DNA of 64,000 bases, taken from JBPRGG01 sp051418075. Its GTDB lineage: Bacteria; Bacteroidota; Bacteroidia; Cytophagales; Cyclobacteriaceae. How positions within the stretch are numbered: the first letter of the stretch is position 1; each line of letters starts with the position of its first letter. Positions 27,740 to 36,928 of this stretch are shown piece after piece. The notes under the pieces were generated by a model. The model saw nothing but the letters and a program-made list of their open reading frames with translations. It was not told the DNA's origin and made no database searches. The translations under genes were made by a program, and so were the position numbers. The stretch lies in the NCBI GenBank assembly GCA_051418075.1, contig JBPRGG010000029.1, positions 124,001 through 188,000 of the forward strand. The letters are read 5' to 3'.

Positions 27740-28708
27740 TCAATAGCCCAACTTTTCTCTTACCTTTGACAGCACCTTCCGGATAATCAGCCTGGCTTTT
27801 TCTTCCCCCTGTTGCAACCTGTTTTCCAGTTCATCAGGGTTATTCATAAACTGATTAAACGCTTCCCTTTCCCCGGCAAATTTTTGAATGACCAGTTCAA
27901 ATAATTCCTGTTTGGCATGTCCATAGCCAAAATTTCCGGCCAGATATTTTTTTCTGAGTTCGTCAGTTTGTTCCTGATTGGCAATTAAACTATAAAGGGC
28001 GAAAACAGTACAGGTATCCGGGTTTTTGGGTTCTTCCAGTGGGGTACTATCGGTAACAATACTCATGATCACTTTCCGGAGTTTTTTCTCGGGGAGAAAA
28101 ATATCAATGGTGTTGTTGTAAGACTTGCTCATCTTTTGTCCGTCTATGCCTGGAACAGTCATGACCTTTTCGTCCACTTTGGCTTCGGGAAGTACGAACA
28201 CCTCACCATATTTATGATTAAATGCTGAGGCAATATCCCTGGCCATCTCCAGGTGCTGGATTTGATCTTTTCCTACCGGAACAAAATCAGCATTATAGCC
28301 AATAATATCCGCTGTCATTAATACAGGATAGGTAAAAAGTCCCGCATTCACATCAGCTAACCGGTCTGATTTGTCTTTGAATGAGTGGGCATTGGCCAGC
28401 ATTGGAAAAGGGGTGAAGCAGTTAAGATACCAGGTAAGTTCACATACTTCAGGTATTTTTGATTGCCGGTAGAACATGTTTTTATCCGTATCAAAGCCGA
28501 AAGCCAGCCAGGCGGCAGCAGTAGCATTGACATTGGCTTTCCTTTCCCCGGCATCTTTGATGGTGGTGAGGGAATGCAAATCAGCTATAAAAAACATGGA
28601 TTCATTATTTTCATCCCGGGACAGTGCTATTGCTGGTTTAATAGCTCCTAAAATATTGCCCAGGTGCGGTCTTCCTGTACTCTGTATTCCGGTTAATATT
28701 CGTGACAT
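27740..28708 (-). CDS. trpS: tryptophan--tRNA ligase
   Basis: Class Ic aminoacyl-tRNA synthetase charging tRNA-Trp. 322 residues, the standard compact bacterial size. HIGH-type motif TGRPHLGN (11-18), the Rossmann-fold segment with FIADLHSLT and YPVLMTADI, and the KMSKS loop GQKMSKSYNN (190-199). Monocistronic, divergent from the DUF1573 gene. Confidence 0.95.
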   Translation of the reverse strand: MSRILTGIQSTGRPHLGNILGAIKPAIALSRDENNESMFFIADLHSLTTIKDAGERKANVNATAAAWLAFGFDTDKNMFYRQSKIPEVCELTWYLNCFTPFPMLANAHSFKDKSDRLADVNAGLFTYPVLMTADIIGYNADFVPVGKDQIQHLEMARDIASAFNHKYGEVFVLPEAKVDEKVMTVPGIDGQKMSKSYNNTIDIFLPEKKLRKVIMSIVTDSTPLEEPKNPDTCTVFALYSLIANQEQTDELRKKYLAGNFGYGHAKQELFELVIQKFAGEREAFNQFMNNPDELENRLQQGEEKARLIIRKVLSKVREKLGY

Positions 28709-28872
28709 GACTCAGAAAATTTTTTGCAAATAAAACAAATTATTGCTCAAGTTTGCTTTATATCTTACTTAAACTTTATTTGAAAGCTAATTTTTTCTAT
28801 TTTGGGGCGAAACTAATAAACAGGTAAGTCTGTTGCATAAGTGTATTAAATTACTGAAAATCATTAAATTAA

Positions 28873-29970
28873 ATGAACATAATAAAAAAGGGATCATTCG
28901 TGTTGGTTTTACTGCTGGGATGGAGTTTGCCATTGTTAAGCCAAACCAAACCAGAAATATCATTTGAGCAAAAGGAGCATGATTTTGGATTAATTAAGGA
29001 AGAAAATGGCTCTGTGACTCATCAGTTTTATTTTACCAATACTGGCAAATCTCCCCTGGTGATTCAGAATGTGCGGGCATCCTGTGGTTGTACTACCCCA
29101 GGCTGGACCCGTGAACCAGTGCCTCCGGGAGAGCAAGGTTTTGTAAAAGCCTTGTATAATCCCCGCAATCGTCCCGGCGCTTTCAACAAGACCCTGACAG
29201 TCAGTTCAAATGGAGAGCCTGAGGTAGTCGTATTGCACATCAAGGGAATTGTGAAACCCAAACCTACTACTCCTGAAGATGAATTTCCTACTGCTATGGG
29301 TGCATTGAGGGTGAAGTATGGCGCTTTTCATCTGGGGCGGATTACTAATAATGCCATCCATACCAAGACCTTTGAGATATATAATCAGAGTGACCAGCCA
29401 CTGTCTTTATCAGAAGTCTATCAGGCCCCTGATTTTATTAAAATAGCCTTTGAGCCCCAAATTCTGAAATCAAATGAAAGAGGCAAGGTGCTGGTGACCT
29501 ATGACACACCAAAAAAAAATGACCTGGGATATGTTTCAGATAATATTTTAATCAAGACCAACGAGTTGGAAGATTCCATTAAAAATTTCAGGGTGATTGC
29601 CATGATTGAAGAGTATTTTCCACCCATGACTCCGGAAGAATTGGAACGGGCACCCCGAATTGAATTGGAAGAATCCAGCCATGACTTTGGTTCGATTAAG
29701 CAGGGTGAAGAAGTAACTACCGAATTTGTATTGACCAATAAAGGTAAAGAAGACCTGGTAATCAGGAAAACCAAAGCCAATTGCGGTTGTACTGTTTCAA
29801 ATCCGGCAAAGCATATTTTAAAGCCGGGAGAAAGTACCAATTTATCCGTAAAATTTAATTCCGCCGGCAGACTGGGAAATCAGCAAAAATCAGTGACGAT
29901 TTTCAGCAATGATCCCAGGGAACCTATGAAAATGATTACCATTAAGGCAAAAGTGTTGCAATCCTCCTGA
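28873..29970 (+). CDS. secreted protein with two DUF1573 domains
   Basis: 365 residues with a signal peptide (cleavage near LLSQT, about 25). Two DUF1573 (ASPM/SPD-2/hydin-like Ig) domains: one at about 28-125 with EHDFGLIKEENG and ASCGCTTPGW, the other at about 265-360 with SHDFGSIKQGEE and ANCGCTVSNP. Both keep the Cys-Gly-Cys pair of the family. The middle part (about 150-245) looks like a third, cysteine-free Ig-like unit. Predicted periplasmic or surface-exposed; function unknown. Tail-to-tail with the FucP-like permease, with only 5 nt between stops. Confidence 0.85.
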   Translation: MNIIKKGSFVLVLLLGWSLPLLSQTKPEISFEQKEHDFGLIKEENGSVTHQFYFTNTGKSPLVIQNVRASCGCTTPGWTREPVPPGEQGFVKALYNPRNRPGAFNKTLTVSSNGEPEVVVLHIKGIVKPKPTTPEDEFPTAMGALRVKYGAFHLGRITNNAIHTKTFEIYNQSDQPLSLSEVYQAPDFIKIAFEPQILKSNERGKVLVTYDTPKKNDLGYVSDNILIKTNELEDSIKNFRVIAMIEEYFPPMTPEELERAPRIELEESSHDFGSIKQGEEVTTEFVLTNKGKEDLVIRKTKANCGCTVSNPAKHILKPGESTNLSVKFNSAGRLGNQQKSVTIFSNDPREPMKMITIKAKVLQSS

Positions 29971-29975
29971 TGCTA

Positions 29976-31247
29976 TTAAACCCTGACTGACTTTGACTTA
30001 AAATCCATTTTACCGTAAATAGCCACCAGGGCAAAGCAAACCAGAGGCACAAAATAAGCCATATGAATACTTCCGGACAGGTCGGAGATCTGTCCCTGGA
30101 TGGCTGTTAATACTGCGCCACCCAAAATGGCCATAATAAGGCCTGAGGCAGCAATTTTAGTATCTTCACCCAATCCTCTCACTGCCAATCCATAAATGGT
30201 AGGGAACATCAGTGACATAAAGCCGGAAATTGCTACCAGGGCAATCACAGCTACCATTCCACCTCCAAAAATTACAATCAGGGTACAGAAGATGGCCAAA
30301 AAGGCCGAACCAGTCAAAAGATTCCCCGGTGTGATATATTTCATTAAAAAGGTGTTAATAAAACGGGCCACCATAAACAAGACCAGGGAAGCCAGATAAT
30401 AAGAAGCGGCCTCATCTTCATTGATGTTTAATTCCTGCATTACATACCTGATGGTATATGACCAGACCCCAATCTGAGCCCCAACATAAAAGAATTGAGC
30501 TACTACGCCCCAAAGGTAATGTTTGTTGCCAAAAAGCCTTTTAAAGGTAGGGCCTAAATCAAGCTTTTTATCCGTTTCCTTGGCCCGGGGCATTTTGGTA
30601 AAGGCGATGATCAGCCAGATTACCAGTAAAATGATACCTACGCCCACATAGGTCATAGTTACAGAATTTAATTCTGCTTTTTGAATAGCTTGTAATTCAG
30701 CCGGGTTCATGGCTGATCTTTCTGCTTCTCCTGCTACATTTAAATTAGAAAGAATAAAAAACTTGCTTAATAAAATACCACTTATTGATCCGATAGGATT
30801 AAATGACTGGGCAAAATTTAAGCGGCGGGTCCCGCTTTCTTCCGGACCCATTTCAATGATATAGGGATTGGCAGCGGTTTCTAAAATTGAACATCCTCCA
30901 GCCAGAATATATAAGGCCGCCAGAAAATGGAAATAGTTGGTGGTTAAACTGGCGGGATAGAATAAAAAGCAACCAATGGCATAGAAGGTCAACCCCAGCA
31001 AAACCCCTGATTTATAGGTGTATTTTTTAATAAATATAGCTGCCGGTAAAGCCAGCATAAAGTAAGATCCGTAAAAAGCCAGCTGAATCCAGGAGGTCTG
31101 AAAATCAGACATACTCATGATCTTCTTAAAGGCGGCCAGCAATGTATCCGTCATATTATTGGCCAGACCCCACATAAAGAATAGGGTGGTGATTAATGCA
31201 AACGGCAATACAGGCGCTTTTAGTCCGGAGGCAACTTTGGATGACAT
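29976..31247 (-). CDS. FucP-like MFS sugar permease
   Basis: 423 residues, 12 predicted membrane helices, major facilitator superfamily of the L-fucose/glucose-galactose:H+ symporter group. Family signs: FALITTLFFMWGLANNMTD (15-33) at helix 1, ILAGGCSILETAANPYI in helix 4 and RRLNFAQSFNPIGSISG after it. Likely imports the mono- or disaccharide freed by the adjacent glycan-use genes. It is divergent from susC across a 605-bp regulatory region. A large loop after helix 6 (about residues 150-190) is seen, as in other Bacteroidota members. Confidence 0.88.
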   Translation of the reverse strand: MSSKVASGLKAPVLPFALITTLFFMWGLANNMTDTLLAAFKKIMSMSDFQTSWIQLAFYGSYFMLALPAAIFIKKYTYKSGVLLGLTFYAIGCFLFYPASLTTNYFHFLAALYILAGGCSILETAANPYIIEMGPEESGTRRLNFAQSFNPIGSISGILLSKFFILSNLNVAGEAERSAMNPAELQAIQKAELNSVTMTYVGVGIILLVIWLIIAFTKMPRAKETDKKLDLGPTFKRLFGNKHYLWGVVAQFFYVGAQIGVWSYTIRYVMQELNINEDEAASYYLASLVLFMVARFINTFLMKYITPGNLLTGSAFLAIFCTLIVIFGGGMVAVIALVAISGFMSLMFPTIYGLAVRGLGEDTKIAASGLIMAILGGAVLTAIQGQISDLSGSIHMAYFVPLVCFALVAIYGKMDFKSKSVRV

Positions 31248-31852
31248 AGGTTTATATTTTTTTCAATTAAAAGGTGAAATGAAAAAAACTCAGTTAAAGT
31301 TGAGAGCAATATTAATTATTTTATCTGCCAAAACAAATATAATATCCAGCTAAAGATAAGCAGGTTTTAGTATGTGCGGTGGCGGTTTGTAAATAGTTGC
31401 TGAGTAGAAGGGTGGTTATACATAACAGTACTTGCAAAGTTGCATATAGACCAAAGGTTATTTGGTGTAAAAGTATATGTATATATTAAATATGTGCGAA
31501 AATTCACGATTTAATAATAGCTTTATAGGTAACTATATATTCAAAATAGGATATTATAGTTTTTGAATACATAAATAATTTTACTTTAAATATTGTTATT
31601 TTTAATATAAAGTGTGTAAATTGCCGGTATAAAACACATATATGGAATAATAAATATATAGTCAATTTTTAATGATTGTTTGGCAATGACAGGTTTATAA
31701 AGCCGTACTTTTTTAAGTATTTTATATTAATATTTTATAATGTATAAATTATAGTTTTATGTTTGATACCAGTTAAAAATCAGCTCAATGTATTGGGCCA
31801 TGTATTAGTTAGCCTATTGAGATTATTTTATTAAAAACCTAAATTAAAAATT
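31248..31852. other. divergent regulatory region between the permease and susC
   Basis: 605 bp, very AT-rich, no coding potential seen. It holds the promoters of the FucP-like permease (leftward) and susC (rightward). On the minus strand TATATTTG (31334-31341) fits the Bacteroidota -7 box TAnnTTTG, about 87 nt before the permease start. An inverted repeat lies at 31484-31516. The susC leader is long, which is common for SusC genes. Confidence 0.6.
31484..31516. promoter_or_regulatory. inverted repeat, candidate operator
   Basis: Arms TATTAAAT (31484-31491) and ATTTAATA (31509-31516) are perfectly complementary, with a further GTG/CAC pair inside. It sits mid-way between two divergent genes of the glycan locus, so a regulator binding site is possible; the AT-richness makes chance occurrence a real alternative. 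Confidence 0.3.
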
Positions 31853-34800
31853 ATGAAAAAGAAAATTTTACAAATTTTGAGAAAGATCCTGAGTATTCAT
31901 TTGCTCTGTCTTTTTTTAAGTAGTCTAATCAGCTATCCAGTTTTAGCTCAAAATACGGTGAGTGGGAAGGTAACTGATGAAAATGGAGAAGCCTTACCTG
32001 GGGTTAATATTGTGGAAAAAGGAACAACTAATGGTACAGTTTCAGGAGTTGAGGGTAACTATACTCTGGAATTACCTTCAAATTCCACCCTGGTTTTTTC
32101 ATCTGTAGGATACACTACCGAGGAAATACAGGTGGCTAACCGGTCAGTTATTGATGTAGCCATGATGCCTGACATCAAATCCCTGGCTGAGGTAGTGGTA
32201 GTTGGTTATGGGGTACAACAGAAAAAGGACATTACCGGGGCTGTGTCTGTAATTGACGCTGAACAGATGCAAAAAACACCAGCCCCGAGTTTTGCTCAGC
32301 AATTGCAGGGAAGAGCTGCTGGTGTTACCATCGGTTCATCAGGTGCTCCCAATGCCGGCACGATGATCCGTATTCGTGGTATTGGCTCAGTAAATAACAA
32401 CAGCCCTTTAATTGTTATTGATGGGGTGTCCACCAAAAGCCAGGACTTCAATTCCATCAACCCTAATGATATTGAAAGTATCCAGGTGTTGAAGGATGCT
32501 TCTGCTGCCTCCATTTATGGTGCCCAGGCCAGTAATGGGGTCATCATTATTACCACCAAAAAAGGCACTAAAAGTGGTTTGACCAAAATCACTTATGATG
32601 GTTATGCCGGTGTTCAAAACAGTACAGGATGGTATGACATGCAAAATACTGAACAATTTGCCGATTGGGTTTATACTTCTCAGCAAAATAATATCAATCT
32701 GAAAGGTTTGAATACAATACCTACCCACAAACATTTCGGTTCAGGTTCCAACTGGATGATTCCGGATTATCTGATTCCCAATGGGGCTATGGAAGGTGAT
32801 CCCGGTACAACGCTGGATGATTATACACCTACCAATCGAATCACCCGCACCAATCCAAATGGTACTAACTGGGGCGATGAAATTTTCCGAACTGGTCAGA
32901 TTCAGAATCACCAGGTGTCAGCACTGGGTGGTGGTGAAAATGGCAGCTATGCCTTTGGTATGAACTACTACAAAAATGAGGGTACCATCATTAATACCAA
33001 TTTCAACAGATATACCCTGCGGGCCAACACTGAATTCAATGCCGGTAAATTCATTGACATTGGAGAAAACCTGATGTTTACCTACACTGATGACAGGGCC
33101 ATGGGTAATCAAGCTGAAGGAAACTTCCTTTCCATGGCTTATCGAATGGTACCTTATATCCCGGTGTATGATATTGCCGGAAATTTTGCTGGTACTGCTG
33201 TAGGGGAATCAGGTAATGCACAGAATCCGGTGGCCGTAAGTGAAAGAGCCAAAGATAATCTGGATCGCAATCTTCGTTTATTTGGAAATATCTTTGCTGA
33301 AGCCCACATTGCAGACTTCAATTTCAAAACCAGCTTCGGTCTGGACTATCGCAATGAGTTTCGTTATGGCATGACTAAACTGAACCCTGAGCATTCTGAA
33401 AAAAGATCCAATAATGAGTTTTTCGAAGCGGCAAGTTATAATTATCGTTGGGTTTTTACCAATACCCTGGATTATACCACTACCATCAATAATATGCATA
33501 GGATCACTGCTTTGGTAGGAACAGAAGCCATCAGAGATGGAATTGGCAAAAGCTTGGAAGGACAAAGAAGAGACTATTTCTTTGAAGACGATGTAAATAC
33601 CTGGACTTTGGGTAATGGTTCATCCACCGGGTTGAGAAATAACAGCTGGTACAATGGTCAATTCTCCTTATTTGGTGTATTTGGTCGGGTAGATTATTCA
33701 TTGAATGATAAATACCTGTTGACCGGTATTTTAAGGTACGATGGCGTTTCAAGGTTCCAGGGTGACAATCAATGGGGTTATTTTCCTTCAGTCAGCGCTG
33801 GTTGGCGTATTTCCGAAGAAGACTTCCTGCAAACTGTCACCTGGTTGAGCGACATGAAGATCAGGGCCGGATATGGAACTACCGGAAATGCTGAAATTCC
33901 CAGCCCATACAACTGGGCCTACCAGTTTGGAACCAGCCCTGCTAATACCAATTACGACCTGGCCGGTACCAATACTTCTATCATGACAGGATACCAACTG
34001 GAGGATTTTGGCAACCCTGATACCAAATGGGAAACTTCCGAAATGGCCAACCTGGGATTTGATATCAGCATGTTTGATTATAAATTAAATATGAATCTTG
34101 ATCTGTACCGCAGGAAAACTTCTGACATGCTGGTTAGAGCCAGTTATACTTATCTGGCCGGAAATGGAAATGCTCCATTTGTGAATTTGGGTGATATGCT
34201 CAATACTGGTTTGGATCTGGCCCTGGATTACAACAATAAAATTGGTGAACTGACCTATAATGTGGGAATGACTTTCTCTACCTACAAAAATGAAGTATTG
34301 AAGATCAACAATAACGATGATACCCGTTGGTTCAATGCTGGTTCACGATTTGGTAATTTGACCATCACTGAAAAAGGACAGCCGGTTTCCATGTTCTGGG
34401 GCTGGGAAATTGATGGATTCTTTGATGATGCTGAAGAAGTTGAAAATGGAGCAAGTCATCCCAATATGGATAAAGATAATCCGGAAGCCTATGTGGGTAA
34501 ATATAAGTTTGTGGATAATAATGGCCGTGATGAAAACAACAACCTGACCGGTCAGCCTGATGGTGTGATCAATGGTGATGACCAGACTATTATTGGTAAT
34601 CCTCATCCAGACTTTACTGGAGGATTAAACCTGAACCTGGGTTGGAAAAACTGGGATATGTATATGTATTTCTACGGTTCATATGGCAATGATATCTATA
34701 ACTATGTGAAATACTGGACCGATTTTCAGTCATTCTTTGGCGGAAAAAGTACCAGGATGCTGACAGATTCCTGGAGACCAGATCGAAGAAATGCTTCCTT

Positions 34801-35113
34801 ACCTATATTAGACGCTGGAGATAACATCAGTGACAGATATTCCCATACCTATTATGTGGAAGATGGTTCATTCCTGCGCATGAGAGATCTGCAGATTGGT
34901 TATAATATTCCATTAAATACTGGATTAGGCATTGAAAATCTAAGGGTATATGTTCAGGGGTCTAATTTGTTTACCATCACTAAATATACCGGTCTGGATC
35001 CGGATTTAAATAACCTGAATAGTGATAACGGTGCTGACCTGTCTAAGGGTCTGGACTTTGGAAATTATCCTACTCCGAGAATCTTTATGGCCGGTGTAAA
35101 CCTGTCATTCTAA
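31853..35113 (+). CDS. susC: SusC/RagA family TonB-linked outer-membrane transporter
   Basis: 1086-residue outer-membrane barrel that imports oligosaccharides with its SusD partner. Signal peptide to about residue 33 (SYPVLAQ), carboxypeptidase-regulatory-like domain 35-110 (VSGKVTDENGEALPGVNI), TonB-contact segment with EVVVVGYG (116-123), plug domain with the family hallmark PLIVIDGV and SIQVLKDASAASIYGAQASNG (split), then a 22-strand barrel ending in an aromatic residue (NLSF). No N-terminal STN/anti-sigma interaction domain is present, so it is not a sigma-coupled transducer. It is followed after 26 nt by susD. Symbol denotes the family, not starch specificity. Confidence 0.95.
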   Translation: MKKKILQILRKILSIHLLCLFLSSLISYPVLAQNTVSGKVTDENGEALPGVNIVEKGTTNGTVSGVEGNYTLELPSNSTLVFSSVGYTTEEIQVANRSVIDVAMMPDIKSLAEVVVVGYGVQQKKDITGAVSVIDAEQMQKTPAPSFAQQLQGRAAGVTIGSSGAPNAGTMIRIRGIGSVNNNSPLIVIDGVSTKSQDFNSINPNDIESIQVLKDASAASIYGAQASNGVIIITTKKGTKSGLTKITYDGYAGVQNSTGWYDMQNTEQFADWVYTSQQNNINLKGLNTIPTHKHFGSGSNWMIPDYLIPNGAMEGDPGTTLDDYTPTNRITRTNPNGTNWGDEIFRTGQIQNHQVSALGGGENGSYAFGMNYYKNEGTIINTNFNRYTLRANTEFNAGKFIDIGENLMFTYTDDRAMGNQAEGNFLSMAYRMVPYIPVYDIAGNFAGTAVGESGNAQNPVAVSERAKDNLDRNLRLFGNIFAEAHIADFNFKTSFGLDYRNEFRYGMTKLNPEHSEKRSNNEFFEAASYNYRWVFTNTLDYTTTINNMHRITALVGTEAIRDGIGKSLEGQRRDYFFEDDVNTWTLGNGSSTGLRNNSWYNGQFSLFGVFGRVDYSLNDKYLLTGILRYDGVSRFQGDNQWGYFPSVSAGWRISEEDFLQTVTWLSDMKIRAGYGTTGNAEIPSPYNWAYQFGTSPANTNYDLAGTNTSIMTGYQLEDFGNPDTKWETSEMANLGFDISMFDYKLNMNLDLYRRKTSDMLVRASYTYLAGNGNAPFVNLGDMLNTGLDLALDYNNKIGELTYNVGMTFSTYKNEVLKINNNDDTRWFNAGSRFGNLTITEKGQPVSMFWGWEIDGFFDDAEEVENGASHPNMDKDNPEAYVGKYKFVDNNGRDENNNLTGQPDGVINGDDQTIIGNPHPDFTGGLNLNLGWKNWDMYMYFYGSYGNDIYNYVKYWTDFQSFFGGKSTRMLTDSWRPDRRNASLPILDAGDNISDRYSHTYYVEDGSFLRMRDLQIGYNIPLNTGLGIENLRVYVQGSNLFTITKYTGLDPDLNNLNSDNGADLSKGLDFGNYPTPRIFMAGVNLSF

Positions 35114-35139
35114 ATTATTTTTAACCTAAAATCAAGAAA

Positions 35140-36858
35140 ATGATGAAGAAGATATTTTCTTTAATAATAATAACACTTACCTCCTTTATGATGGTAACCT
35201 GTTCTGAAGAATTTTTGGAACAAAGGCCTCAGGGAAGTATAGATGAAGTGGCTTTGCTGAACCCAAAAGGGATTGAAGCATCAATTGTAGCAACCTATGC
35301 CAGGATGTTGGGCGACGGGACAGGTTGGGGCTCTACATTATCCAATTGGGTAATGGGCAGTATCACCGGAGGAGATGCCTATAAAGGCACTGAACCAACT
35401 GACCAGCCTCCTATCAATGAAATTGAAAGGTATGAAACCTTGCCTAACAATAACTATGTCAGAGATAAATGGAATCATATGTTCAAAGGAGTGGTTCAGG
35501 CTAATCGTACCATACGTATGATCAATAAAACACCGGATCTGACCGAAAAATTCAGAACTGAAAAAATAGCAGAAGCAAGATTTCTCAGAGGTTTGTTTTA
35601 CTTTGAATTAAAAAGGGTGTTTAATAAACTACCCTGGTTGGATGAAACCATAGAAGAGAATAATCCGATGGCACCGAATGATGATGATATCTGGCCAAAA
35701 ATAGAAGCAGACTTTGAATATGCTGCTGAAAATCTGCCTGAAACACAGCCTGAAGCAGGACGAGCTAATAGTTGGGCTGCAAGGGCATTTCTAGCCAGAG
35801 CTTATATGTACCAGGATAAATTTCAACAAGCCAAACCTGTACTGGAAAATATCATTAATAATGGTGTAACTACTAGTGGAAAAGAATATGCCCTGACGCC
35901 CTCTTATTATACTAATTTTGATGCAGAAACCAACAATAGTGAAGAAGCTATCTTTTCTATTCAACATTCTACTTTGGATGGTGCCAACGGACATAATGGT
36001 TTTCCAGGCCAGAATCTTAACTTCCCTCATAATTCCGGACCCGGGGGTTGCTGCGGTTTCTTTCAGCCTTCTCAAAACCTGGTAAATGCTTATAAAGTAG
36101 ATGAAGAAAATGCCTTACCACTACTGGATACCTATAATGAAGAGGATCTGAAAAATGATGAAGGCGTGGAATCCAATGAAGAGTGGGGGCCTGACAGAAC
36201 CACCCCGGTGGATCCCAGATTAGATTACACAGTCGGTAGAAGAGGTATACCTTACCATGATTGGGGGGTACATCCTGGTAAAGCATGGGTAAGGATGCAG
36301 GAATATGGCGGCCCCTATTCTCCTAAAAAATATGTTCACCGCAAATCTCAGCAAGAATCATTATTCGAAAAGTATGATGGATGGGCTCCTGCCACACCAA
36401 TTAATTATATCATTGTGAGGTTTGCTGACGTCCTCTTATGGGCAGCTGAAGTGGAAGCTCAGATAGGCTCATTAGAAAAAGCTACCGAATACGTAAATAT
36501 GGTCAGGGCCAGAGCAGCAAATGAAGTTAATCTGGAGCCATTCCGGCTGGAAGACGGAACACTGGCTGCTAATTACCAGGTAGGTTTATATCCCACCTTC
36601 CCCAGTAAGGAATATGCTATGGAAGCGATTCAGTTTGAACATCGCCTGGAGTTTGCCATGGAAGGACATCGTTTCTTTGACCTGGTACGTTGGGGCATTG
36701 CTGATGAATTCATCAATGAAGAATACCTGCCAAAAGAAGGGCAGAAGAGGAGCCAGTTGTTCGGGGCTGAATTTGCCGCCGGAAAGGACGAATATTTTCC
36801 CATTCCGGAAAATGAGTTGCGCTTGAATCCTAATCTGAAGCCCAATAGAGCTAATTAA
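35140..36858 (+). CDS. susD: SusD/RagB family glycan-binding lipoprotein
   Basis: 572-residue surface lipoprotein forming the lid on SusC. Lipobox MVTC with C21, then SEEFLEQRPQGSID typical of the mature N-terminus. TPR-like helices are visible (EARFLRGLFYFELKRVF; WAARAFLARAYMYQDKFQQA), and the C-terminal RagB motif appears as EAIQFEHRLEFAMEGHRFFDLVRW and FPIPENELRLNPNL (each partial). Ligand not predictable from sequence, but the neighbours (sulfatase, GH130) suggest a sulfated or mannose-containing glycan. Followed by a strong terminator. Confidence 0.95.
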   Translation: MMKKIFSLIIITLTSFMMVTCSEEFLEQRPQGSIDEVALLNPKGIEASIVATYARMLGDGTGWGSTLSNWVMGSITGGDAYKGTEPTDQPPINEIERYETLPNNNYVRDKWNHMFKGVVQANRTIRMINKTPDLTEKFRTEKIAEARFLRGLFYFELKRVFNKLPWLDETIEENNPMAPNDDDIWPKIEADFEYAAENLPETQPEAGRANSWAARAFLARAYMYQDKFQQAKPVLENIINNGVTTSGKEYALTPSYYTNFDAETNNSEEAIFSIQHSTLDGANGHNGFPGQNLNFPHNSGPGGCCGFFQPSQNLVNAYKVDEENALPLLDTYNEEDLKNDEGVESNEEWGPDRTTPVDPRLDYTVGRRGIPYHDWGVHPGKAWVRMQEYGGPYSPKKYVHRKSQQESLFEKYDGWAPATPINYIIVRFADVLLWAAEVEAQIGSLEKATEYVNMVRARAANEVNLEPFRLEDGTLAANYQVGLYPTFPSKEYAMEAIQFEHRLEFAMEGHRFFDLVRWGIADEFINEEYLPKEGQKRSQLFGAEFAAGKDEYFPIPENELRLNPNLKPNRAN

Positions 36859-36876
36859 TAATTATGACTGTTTAAT

Positions 36877-36910
36877 AAAAAAAAGCTGCCTTTAAGGGGC
36901 AGCTTTTTTT
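36877..36910 (+). terminator. terminator after susCD
   Basis: Stem AAGCTGCC / GGCAGCTT with a 7-nt loop, A-run before and T-run after; it can act for both the susD transcript and the convergent protease-propeller gene. Confidence 0.85.
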
Positions 36911-36928
36911 ATTATATTGCTTCTTTTT